Source: an uncultured Spartobacteria bacterium (GTDB lineage Bacteria > Verrucomicrobiota > Verrucomicrobiia > Chthoniobacterales > UBA6821). From it: a stretch of 32,470 nt of DNA. The notes below the pieces were generated by a model. The model was not told the DNA's origin. It saw only the letters and a list, made by a program, of their open reading frames with translations, and ran no database searches. Position numbers and translations under genes: made by a program. Below, one piece after another: positions 1 through 6,047 of this stretch; position 1 is the stretch's first letter; each line of letters opens with the position of its first letter. The stretch covers positions 1-32,470 of the forward strand of contig CAIZIQ010000291.1 of NCBI GenBank assembly GCA_903933015.1. The letters run 5' to 3'.

Positions 1-645
1 ACTGAGAGAAGCAACGATGATACCGCTGGCCGAGACAATACCTGCATCGGAAACGGTTAGGGTGCCTCCGCCTGCATTGCCGACCCATAGAGGGTTGGAG
101 TTGCTCCATAGCGAATCGGAGACCAGAACCGAGTTATTGGAAGAGGCAGCGTTCGATCCAATGATTCCCGAAGTGCTGATGACCTGGGCCTGATCGAGGA
201 TCTGAAGGCTGTTGGCGCTTCCTCCGGCACCGACAACCAGTGCAGCGGCGTTACTCCAAAGAGACCCGGAACCGTTAACAATCACCGAGTTATTCGAGGA
301 TGTCGCATTGGAACCAACCGTACTAACTCCGGTGCTGAGTACGACACCTCCCACGAAGATGGTCATATTATTTCCACTACCACCTGCGCCGACGACGAGG
401 TTGTTCGAATTGCTCAGGATGGTGCCGCCCTTGAGAATGGTGAGCACGTTGTTGGTGGCTGTCGCCCCGTAGCCCACGAAGATATTCCCAAAGCCATTAC
501 TGCCACTAGAATAAGAAACCGGCAGAACCGTCGAATTGCTGCCTACGTAGAGATCTGTTGCTCGCGCCGGTCTGGCTGTGCCGAGGAGAATCAGCGGCAG
601 TAAAAGTAAGGCAAAGCGGGCAGGAAGTTTGGTAGTGTGCATCAT
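1..645 (-). CDS. Secreted autotransporter-like beta-strand repeat protein, N-terminal part (cut by window edge)
   Basis: I translated the minus strand by hand from the ATG-ATG pair at 645/642; the frame stays open for 215 codons to base 1, so the C-terminus lies outside the window. The protein begins with a signal peptide (basic start, hydrophobic LLLLPLILLG, Ala-rich end near residue 29). After it come Gly/Ser/Asn/Thr-rich degenerate repeats of roughly 55 residues. They share elements such as SNxSSNNSV, SLWSN, LVVGAGGS and a short LTI/LQI strand. This pattern is typical of autotransporter-type beta-helix passengers, abundant in Verrucomicrobiota, which often end in a beta-barrel or a PEP-CTERM-type sorting signal; neither end can be seen here. 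The likely place is the cell surface or outside the cell; the ligand is unknown. No Shine-Dalgarno is visible. A candidate promoter and a direct-repeat array lie upstream. Confidence 0.7.
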   Translation of the reverse strand, partial: MMHTTKLPARFALLLLPLILLGTARPARATDLYVGSNSTVLPVSYSSGSNGFGNIFVGYGATATNNVLTILKGGTILSNSNNLVVGAGGSGNNMTIFVGGVVLSTGVSTVGSNATSSNNSVIVNGSGSLWSNAAALVVGAGGSANSLQILDQAQVISTSGIIGSNAASSNNSVLVSDSLWSNSNPLWVGNAGGGTLTVSDAGIVSASGIIVASLS

Positions 646-690
646 TAAATTGATCAGATTTGGAGTTAGAAAGAAATCTGAACGTTTGGA

Positions 691-720
691 ATTATGAAGT
701 GTCCTTGAGCTTTTACTCAA
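691..720 (-). promoter_or_regulatory. Candidate sigma70-type promoter of the repeat-protein gene
   Basis: On the minus strand TTGAGT (720-715) is followed after 18 bases by CATAAT (696-691), a fair match to -35 and -10 boxes. It would give a 5' leader of about 40 bases before the ATG at 645. The -35 box overlaps a small inverted repeat (TTGAG/CTCAA, 705-720), which could serve as an operator. Motif matching only. Confidence 0.4.
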
Positions 721-737
721 TGACTTTCCTTTCCCGA

Positions 738-792
738 GGAACGAATCGACCAAATTCGGAACGAATCGACCAAATTCGGAACGAATCGACCA
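738..792. repeat. Tandem 20-bp direct repeats, 2.75 copies
   Basis: Two identical 20-bp units, GGAACGAATCGACCAAATTC, occupy 738-757 and 758-777; the first 15 bases recur at 778-792. Each full unit contains a small inverted repeat CGAAT/ATTCG. The array ends 18 bases upstream of the candidate -35 box of the divergently located surface-protein gene. The 20-bp period is close to two helical turns, so repeated sites would face the same side of the DNA, as for an activator array. An eroded insertion-sequence end is an alternative; no transposase is nearby. Confidence 0.8.
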
Positions 793-1053
793 GTTGATCG
801 CCTCAAAGTTGGTGAGTGCTTAGCGGATCAGACCGTAAGTTGTTGAGGAAAGTATTATGGAACGAGATTCTCGCATGACCGTATCAAATGTCCGACTGGT
901 AGTAGGAGGAACCCAAGGAAAGATTGGAAGCAAAGTGCACCCACTTGCGACTGGCTTACAGGGAGACCGATTTCCAATTGTAACCTTTTATTTATTAATA
1001 TTTTAGCCATCTAAGAACTCGCCAAGGCCCATTCCCAAGAACTTGTTACCGAT

Positions 1054-1797
1054 TCACCCTCTCGCCACGCTCACTGCGCAGACTTCCCTGGCTCCCGCTT
1101 TTTTCAAGACGGCGGCGCAGGTGTCAAAGGTCGCTCCCGTGGTCGTGACATCATCGACCAGCAGTAGCGTGGCCTCTGCAGGAATCACCCCTCGCAGGAT
1201 AAATGCCCCCTCGAGGTTCTCCATCCTCTGATGACGGTCAAATCGTGCCTGCGGGGCGGTGATGCGACTCCGCTTGAGCAGGGGCAGAACGGGTAGGTTG
1301 AGATGTTTCCCCAACCTCAAAGCCAGCAGCGCCGATTGGTTGAATCCCCTCTCACGCTCCCGCACGGGATGGAGCGGTACCGGCACGATGGCATGGAACC
1401 TCTTTCCGTGAATTCTCGAATCGTCCAACGCTGCGGGGAGGAGTCGGCCGAGCAGCCGGACCAGGCTCTGATCTCGCCCGTATTTGAAGCGGTGAATCAA
1501 CTCCCTAACCAGTCCCTCGTGCCGGCAGGCGGCGGTGATCACCGAGAGGTGCCAGTGGCGGTCTTCGCAGTTCGGGCACTGAAAGAGTCCAACCATCGGA
1601 TGGGAGCAGACATGGCAGAGATGCTCTGGCATCGGGATGATTTTTGACCGGCACTCCCGGCAGAGCAATCCGGCGGCTTCATCATCCCCCAGTCGGCACC
1701 CACAGGCCCCGCAGTGGGCGGGAAAAAGGAGGCTCAACAGAGCAGTGCCCCCCTCCCTAAGAAGTTTCTGAACAGAGGCGAACTCAGTCCTCGCCAT
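1054..1797 (-). CDS. comF: ComF family phosphoribosyltransferase-like protein
   Basis: This 247-residue protein has the standard ComF layout. Cysteines 29/32/46/49 and 61/64/74/77 form two CxxC-pair zinc-ribbon modules. A phosphoribosyltransferase-type domain follows, with the segment AIVPVPLHPVRERERGFNQS and the PRPP-binding loop LLLVDDVTTTGAT at about 211-223. ComF proteins act in the cytoplasm in DNA uptake during natural transformation in Bacillus and Haemophilus, and related proteins are linked to DNA repair. The exact reaction is not settled, and no other competence gene is in this window. The start lies 9 bases after the stop of the CPBP gene, so the two are probably cotranscribed. No strong ribosome-binding site is visible. 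Length and motifs are normal for the family. Confidence 0.88.
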   Translation of the reverse strand: MARTEFASVQKLLREGGTALLSLLFPAHCGACGCRLGDDEAAGLLCRECRSKIIPMPEHLCHVCSHPMVGLFQCPNCEDRHWHLSVITAACRHEGLVRELIHRFKYGRDQSLVRLLGRLLPAALDDSRIHGKRFHAIVPVPLHPVRERERGFNQSALLALRLGKHLNLPVLPLLKRSRITAPQARFDRHQRMENLEGAFILRGVIPAEATLLLVDDVTTTGATFDTCAAVLKKAGAREVCAVSVARG

Positions 1798-1806
1798 GGA
1801 ATGTAT

Positions 1807-2784
1807 TCAGCGGTTTCCCGTGGGAAAAAGCGGAGGCTGGGCACGATTCCGCAGTAATACGGCTGCAAAGAGCCCTGAGAGCATGATGCTGGCCAGCGGA
1901 ACCAGTCCCACCGGGACCATGCCGTTGCACTGGGGAGGGCCAAAAAGAGGGAGCAATCCATCCTGGGGATTCACCTGAAATCCTGCGGCCGTGTTGAAAA
2001 GTTGCTGCCCAAGAATCAGGCTTCCATGGAGCCCGATCGCCGCCCAGAGAGATCCGGTTCGCACCGTCATCCATGCCAGGATCGCGCCCGCGGCGAAGAG
2101 CGTTGCGAAAGCCCATGCCAGCAGATGCCAGGAGGGAAGGACGTGACCTATCGAACCGATCATGACGAGCCCGCTCCACCAACGGGGGGGGAGAGCATCG
2201 GCACCCGATGAGGAAAGGTTCAGAAAGTGGACACCCGCAAAAAGAGCCGCCGAGAGCAGGATCGCGGCAAGAGGGGTGGTGACCTGCCGGAAAAAACCCA
2301 GCAGCACACCACGGAAAAGAAACTCCTCGAGCACGGCCACCAGCAGCGCCGTGACGAGAATCCTGGGCAAAGCCGGCAGAAGCAGGGAGCTCCAACCAGT
2401 ATCCAGGGCGAAGGCACCCGAGAGGATCAGGAGGGGCTGGAGCAACATGGCGCAGAGGAGACCCGCCAAGAAGCCGATCCCCGCATCACGGAGGGGGCGG
2501 AGATTGGGAATCAGGCCGAATTCCTCCAGCGACCGGATGCGCAGGGAACGAAGCAGGGGCCAGAGCAGCAGGAGCGCGCTCACCTGCAGACTGCGCGAAA
2601 AATACCGGTGGAACGGCATCGCCTGGATCTGCCCAAGATGACCGTGAAAAAGATGCGGCGGGAGGATCTGGACAAGATGCCAGGCCAACGGAGCCGCAAG
2701 CGCCCCGCCCAGCAGAACAAGGAAAACATAGAGAAAAATCTTCCCGAGGGAGCTCACGCCGAGGAAGCTAGCACCCATAGCCAT
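1807..2784 (-). CDS. CPBP family (CAAX/bacteriocin-processing) intramembrane protease
   Basis: The protein is polytopic, with hydrophobic segments at about 15-40, 68-80, 101-122, 140-152 and 171-190 and more beyond. It carries the family's three conserved elements: EExxxR (E153, E154, R158 in VLEEFLFRG), FxxxH (H186 in LFAGVHFL) and a later GLHG. These glutamate and histidine residues form the active site in Rce1-like members. Known relatives process prenylated proteins or peptides or give bacteriocin self-immunity; the substrate here is unknown. I chose the ATG at 2784 (325 aa). It just precedes the first membrane segment, whereas the longer form from 2850 adds 22 Ser/Thr/Phe-rich residues lying inside the opposite-strand gene. 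The ATG at 2778 is equally possible. It forms an operon with comF downstream. Confidence 0.75.
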   Translation of the reverse strand: MAMGASFLGVSSLGKIFLYVFLVLLGGALAAPLAWHLVQILPPHLFHGHLGQIQAMPFHRYFSRSLQVSALLLLWPLLRSLRIRSLEEFGLIPNLRPLRDAGIGFLAGLLCAMLLQPLLILSGAFALDTGWSSLLLPALPRILVTALLVAVLEEFLFRGVLLGFFRQVTTPLAAILLSAALFAGVHFLNLSSSGADALPPRWWSGLVMIGSIGHVLPSWHLLAWAFATLFAAGAILAWMTVRTGSLWAAIGLHGSLILGQQLFNTAAGFQVNPQDGLLPLFGPPQCNGMVPVGLVPLASIMLSGLFAAVLLRNRAQPPLFPTGNR

Positions 2785-3049
2785 GAGAGGAAACCACGAA
2801 TGGAAAGTCCGCGACGAGGACGGGGTGAAGAGGGAGATTCGCGTCATCAAGGAGGCGAGCCTCTTCCGCTTCCAGACAAAGCGTGCAGACGCCGAGGTCT
2901 GGACCTACTTCGACAATAAGAAAACCAAGCCGTCACCGGCCGATGTCGAATCCCTCATCGAGGTGCTGGAACGTAAATACCAGCGCAAGCGTGCGCCCTA
3001 CAGCGACCTGGTGCTTGCCAAAAAAATGCTCTCCGATCTCTCTCACTGA
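2783..3049 (+). CDS. Small unrecognised protein, 88 aa
   Basis: I do not recognise the family. The product is charged and soluble-looking, with an apparent beta-rich N-terminal half (EWKVRDEDGVKREIRVIKEA) and an amphipathic helical C-terminal half (SPADVESLIEVLERKYQRKR). There is no signal peptide or membrane segment. Codon use resembles neighbouring genes. The ATG at 2783 overlaps the divergent CPBP start codon at 2784, both reading from the same CATG. The nearest purine run (GAGGAAG, 2761-2767) is too far for a normal ribosome-binding site. A leaderless mRNA, or a slightly different CPBP start, would resolve this. It is probably a real gene because the reading frame looks protein-like throughout, but the role is unknown. 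Confidence 0.6.
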   Translation: MRGNHEWKVRDEDGVKREIRVIKEASLFRFQTKRADAEVWTYFDNKKTKPSPADVESLIEVLERKYQRKRAPYSDLVLAKKMLSDLSH

Positions 3050-3144
3050 GCAACACGGGATGCAAGGAAGGGAGGTAAAAATCCCGAAAGTTTGTTGAAC
3101 ATCCATGCTGGGGGGCTGTCTTACTCAACACAACCCAATACCCC

Positions 3145-3318
3145 ATGAAAGCTCACACTCATTCCAAAACAACCATCTCGCTCGGCGATCTGGTCTCCAC
3201 AGTTTCCAGTTACGCTCGTAATGAACGGGAAACACTGGCTGCAATCCAGGATCTCTTCCGTAAGGGAAACGTGGTTGCCAAGACCCGCCACGGCTGCAAA
3301 CGCCTGAAACTGGCATAA
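3145..3318 (+). CDS. Small unrecognised protein, 57 aa
   Basis: Translation from the ATG at 3145 gives 57 residues beginning MKAHTHSKTTISLGDLVSTV and ending with a basic tail (TRHGCKRLKLA, TAA at 3316-3318). The middle, SSYARNERETLAAIQDLFRKG, reads as an amphipathic helix, so the protein could be a small DNA- or RNA-binding factor or a regulator of a partner; that is inference from composition only. CCCC precedes the ATG with no Shine-Dalgarno, a context shared by several certain genes in this window (nuoI, nuoK, rpsB, tsf). It is followed by a structured region and then purB. I do not recognise a family. Confidence 0.5.
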   Translation: MKAHTHSKTTISLGDLVSTVSSYARNERETLAAIQDLFRKGNVVAKTRHGCKRLKLA

Positions 3319-3348
3319 ACTGACGGTTTCATTTTAAGCGGCCCGGTT

Positions 3349-3420
3349 CCCTTCGTCACTCCGGGGGGAACGACGAAAAAAGGGAGCCAGGGTCGCTAGG
3401 GTTTCCTCCAAGAAACACCC
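3349..3420 (+). promoter_or_regulatory. Hairpins in the purB leader, possible attenuator components
   Basis: Two imperfect stems precede the terminator-like hairpin. The first pairs GGTTCCCTTCGTC (about 3349-3361) with GACGAA plus AGGGAGCC (about 3372-3388). The second pairs GGGTTTC (3399-3405) with GAAA and CCC of 3412-3420, across a CTCCAA loop and a two-base bulge. The 3' arm of the second shares bases 3418-3420, or more if the terminator stem extends through GAAAC/GTTTC, with the following hairpin. The two folds could therefore be mutually exclusive. No known riboswitch class was recognised. Confidence 0.35.
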
Positions 3421-3451
3421 GCCAAGGAAAAGAGACTTCCTTGGCGGGTTT
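3418..3451 (+). terminator. Perfect 12-bp hairpin with short T run before purB
   Basis: CCCGCCAAGGAA (3418-3429) and TTCCTTGGCGGG (3437-3448) form a perfect GC-rich 12-bp stem with a 7-base loop, followed by TTT (3449-3451). It looks like an intrinsic terminator with a weak U tract. It ends only 19 bases before the purB ATG. It may end the transcript of the small upstream genes, or act as a conditional terminator in the purB leader. Confidence 0.6.
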
Positions 3452-3470
3452 CATTCATTAGGATTGCGCG

Positions 3471-4769
3471 ATGATTGAACGCTATAGCCGCCCCGAGATG
3501 CGCTCCATTTGGACGGAGCAACGTAAACTGGAAATCTGGCTCGAGATCGAGACCCTCGCCTGCGAGGGAATGGCCGAACTCGGAATCCTTCCGAAGGAAG
3601 ATGCCAAGACGATCCGCGAGAAGGGTACATTCAACATCGAGAATGTCCGCGAGATCGAGAAGCGCACCAATCACGATGTGATCGCCTTCCTCGAGGAGGT
3701 TGCCACACACGTCGGCGAACCGGCTCGCTGGATTCACCGCGGCCTCACTTCCTCCGACCTGCTCGACACGACACTTGCGGTCCAGATGGTCGAATCCTCC
3801 GATATCCTGCTCAAGGATCTCGGGGAACTCCGCGAGGCGATCGCCCTCCGCGCCAAGGAACACAAGTTCACTCCGATGATCGGACGCAGCCACGGCATCC
3901 ATGCCGAACCGGTCACTTTCGGCCTCAAACTCGGCGTCATGTACGACGAGTTCGGCCGTGCCATCGAGCGCCTGAAGGAGACTCGCGATCGCATTGCCTA
4001 CGGCATGCTCAGCGGTGCCGTCGGCACCAACGCCCACCTGGATCCGAAGGTCGAGGCCTTCGTCTGTGAACGCCTCGGCCTCAAGCCCGCGAATATCTCC
4101 ACCCAGATCATCCAGCGCGACCGCCACGCCGAGTTCCTGACGACCATAGCCCTCATCGGCTGCAGCATCGACTGTTGGGCGACCGAGTTCCGCCATCTCC
4201 AGCGTACCGAGGTCCTCGAGGTCGAGGAAGCCTTCGCCAAAGGACAGAAGGGCAGCTCCGCGATGCCCCACAAGCGCAATCCGATCACCGGGGAGCGCCT
4301 CTGCGGCCTCGCCCGCGTCCTCCGCGGAAATGCCCAGACCGCCATGGAAAATGTCGCCCTCTGGCATGAACGGGATATCAGCCACTCCAGCGCGGAGCGG
4401 ATCATCCTGCCCGATTCCTGCACTCTGCTGGACTACATGCTGGTCCTTCTGACACGCCTCGTCCGCGACCTCACGGTCTATCCGGAGCACATGAAGCGGA
4501 ACATGGAGCTTACTCTCGGCCTCTACGGCAGTCAGGCAGTCCTGCTCGAACTTACCGACCGTGGAATGGCTCGCAAGAATGCCTACGAGGCTGTCCAGCG
4601 TGCCGCCATGCGGACCTGGGCCGAGAAGATTCCACTGCTCCAGACCCTGAGCGAGGAGGCCGAGGTCATGCAGCACATCGATGCCGCCGAACTCGGACGC
4701 ATCTGCTCACCGGAGCGGCACTTTGCCCATGTGGAGACACGCCTCCGCAAGGTCGGCATCGACCTCTGA
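3471..4769 (+). CDS. purB: Adenylosuccinate lyase
   Basis: PurB catalyses two beta-eliminations in purine synthesis: SAICAR to AICAR plus fumarate, and adenylosuccinate to AMP plus fumarate, in the cytoplasm as a homotetramer. The 432-residue length is normal. Visible landmarks are TSSDLLDT (93-100), GRSHGIHAEP (138-147, with H141 as the likely general acid) and the fumarase/aspartase superfamily signature GSSAMPHKRNP (261-271), whose Ser262/Ser263 lie in the mobile catalytic loop. The ATG at 3471 fits the family N-terminus (MIERYSRPEM). AGGA lies about 10 bases upstream. The gene stands alone, preceded by a hairpin-rich leader that suggests attenuation, and it converges on the aldo/keto reductase across an inverted repeat. 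Confidence 0.96.
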   Translation: MIERYSRPEMRSIWTEQRKLEIWLEIETLACEGMAELGILPKEDAKTIREKGTFNIENVREIEKRTNHDVIAFLEEVATHVGEPARWIHRGLTSSDLLDTTLAVQMVESSDILLKDLGELREAIALRAKEHKFTPMIGRSHGIHAEPVTFGLKLGVMYDEFGRAIERLKETRDRIAYGMLSGAVGTNAHLDPKVEAFVCERLGLKPANISTQIIQRDRHAEFLTTIALIGCSIDCWATEFRHLQRTEVLEVEEAFAKGQKGSSAMPHKRNPITGERLCGLARVLRGNAQTAMENVALWHERDISHSSAERIILPDSCTLLDYMLVLLTRLVRDLTVYPEHMKRNMELTLGLYGSQAVLLELTDRGMARKNAYEAVQRAAMRTWAEKIPLLQTLSEEAEVMQHIDAAELGRICSPERHFAHVETRLRKVGIDL

Positions 4770-4774
4770 ATAGC

Positions 4775-4890
4775 TCCCGCGGAGGCGCAGGGAGTTTTGA
4801 ATCTGGAATCTTCGCTGAGCTCATGAATCCTATAAAGGACTGAGCTGGGCTATCTGTATTTTCCCTCAGCGTCTCTGCGCCTCTGCGGGA
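4775..4890. repeat. Long inverted repeat between purB and the aldo/keto reductase
   Basis: TCCCGCGGAGGCGCAG (4775-4790) is complementary to CTGCGCCTCTGCGGGA (4875-4890) over 16 bp with one G:U pair, enclosing 84 bases. The inner part has further pairing potential (GGGAG near 4790 with the CCCT of 4863-4866). The site lies between convergent genes and may act as a bidirectional terminator. The 'CTCTGCGCCTCTGCG' style of sequence also recalls a dispersed repeat I have met in intergenic regions of environmental bacterial genomes, so this may be a copy of a genome-wide element. Confidence 0.6.
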
Positions 4891-4926
4891 AACCTTTGAA
4901 TTCAGAATGTTAATGGATTGGAGAAT

Positions 4927-5916
4927 CTACCCTGCGGCAGCCTTCATCGCGGCGGCGGGGTAGCGGTCGCCATGGAAGGCTCCCTCGGGGAATGCCTGAT
5001 CGATTGCTTCAAGATCGGCAGGACTCAACCTGAGATCCAAGGCACCCAGGTTTTCCTCAAGGCGCTTGCGGTTGCTGGTGCCGATCAGGGGCACAATGTC
5101 ATCCCCCTGGGCCAGGACCCAGGCGATGGCAAGCTGGGCGGGGGTGCATCCCTTGGACTCGGCGATATCGGCCAGGATCTCGACCTGGGTGAGGTTGTAC
5201 TGGAGGCAATCTCCCATGAAGCGGGGGGTGAAGGCGCGAAAGTCCCCGCGCTCGAATTTCCCGTTCACCTTGCCGGAGAGGAGGCCTCGGGATAGCACCC
5301 CGTAGGCCACGATGCCAATACCGAGCTCACGGCAGACCCCGAGGATCTCACGCTCGATGAAGCGGGTCGCCAGCGAATACTCGATCTCGAGGGCGGTCAC
5401 GGGGTGGATGGCATGCGCGCGGCGGATAATATCGGGATTGGCCTCGGAGAGGCCTAGATAGCGGACCTTTCCCTCCTTGATGAGCTGGGCGATGGCCCCA
5501 ACGGTCTCCTCAATGGGGACGTCATGGTCGACCCGAGCCGGTTGGTAAAGGTCGATGTGATCCACCCCAAGTCGCTGAAGGGAGTAGGCGGCAAAGTTCT
5601 TCACGGCCGCAGGTCGGCAGTCGTGGCCGAGCCAAAACCCCTTGGGATCGCGCAGGGCACCGAATTTCACGCTCAGCACGACCTCCTCCCGGCGACCGGC
5701 GATGGCGCGACCGACGAGCATCTCGTTATGACCCATGCCATAGAAGTCACCCGTATTGATGAGATTGATGCCGACATCGAGGGCCTGCTTGATCGTCGCC
5801 TCCCCCTCGGCGTCGTTTTTGCGGGCGCTGGAAGCATAGATATCCGAGATTCCCATGGCTCCAAAACCGACTTCGGAGACAACGGGACCGTTTTTGCCGA
5901 CCATGTGGGTCTTCAT
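4927..5916 (-). CDS. Aldo/keto reductase family oxidoreductase
   Basis: The 329-residue protein is a complete (beta/alpha)8 aldo/keto reductase. Such enzymes use NADPH to reduce aldehydes or ketones, or the reverse; the substrate cannot be read from sequence. The core contains INTGDFYG (D57, Y59) and SVKFG (K84), three of the catalytic tetrad residues. IDLYQPARVD (121-130) has Ala127 where most relatives, with 'DLYYxHRVD', have the fourth residue, His. The C-terminal nucleotide site is present (VPLIGTSNRKRLEENLGAL). The VPIEETVGA segment places it near the YakC/AKR13-like group. The ATG at 5916 gives a normal N-terminus. The gene is divergent from nuoH, sharing a 131-base upstream region. Confidence 0.9.
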   Translation of the reverse strand: MKTHMVGKNGPVVSEVGFGAMGISDIYASSARKNDAEGEATIKQALDVGINLINTGDFYGMGHNEMLVGRAIAGRREEVVLSVKFGALRDPKGFWLGHDCRPAAVKNFAAYSLQRLGVDHIDLYQPARVDHDVPIEETVGAIAQLIKEGKVRYLGLSEANPDIIRRAHAIHPVTALEIEYSLATRFIEREILGVCRELGIGIVAYGVLSRGLLSGKVNGKFERGDFRAFTPRFMGDCLQYNLTQVEILADIAESKGCTPAQLAIAWVLAQGDDIVPLIGTSNRKRLEENLGALDLRLSPADLEAIDQAFPEGAFHGDRYPAAAMKAAAG

Positions 5917-6047
5917 GGAGGGAAGAGTGCGTTCACGGCGTTGAATTCTTCAAGCGGGAATGGTCCGGGGGAGATTTTTCTCTCTTGCGGCTCGACAGCG
6001 GGACCTTGGGAAGCTACGAAATCAAGGCTTCGATCCTTACGAGACAC

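Larger units (their letters stand above)
646..1053. other. Gene-poor gap between the repeat protein and comF
   Basis: This 408-base stretch is more AT-rich than its neighbours. It holds a candidate minus-strand promoter (691-720) and a 20-bp direct-repeat array (738-792). From 793 to 1053 I see no convincing gene. A 49-codon plus-strand ORF at 857-1006 has a GAGGAA upstream but no recognisable protein character. The AT-rich run around 983-1004 has no clear hairpin. Confidence 0.6.

Noticed and set aside
857-1006. 49-codon plus-strand ORF with GAGGAA upstream in the gap between the repeat protein and comF
   Set aside because: The composition gives no domain or signal, the C-terminus runs into an AT-rich tract, and nothing supports it beyond a chance ribosome-binding-like site.
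2227-2919. 230-codon plus-strand ORF opposite the CPBP protease
   Set aside because: The product is a highly charged, Arg/Glu/Gln-rich shadow of membrane-segment codons; the CPBP motifs on the minus strand are clear.
3396-4676. 426-codon minus-strand ORF antisense to purB
   Set aside because: It mirrors the purB coding frame. The purB protein has all catalytic motifs, while the antisense product is an acidic, repetitive shadow translation.
5985-6047. TTG start extending NuoH by 21 residues
   Set aside because: The extra residues are polar and unlike NuoH N-termini; the ATG at 6048 directly precedes the first membrane helix.
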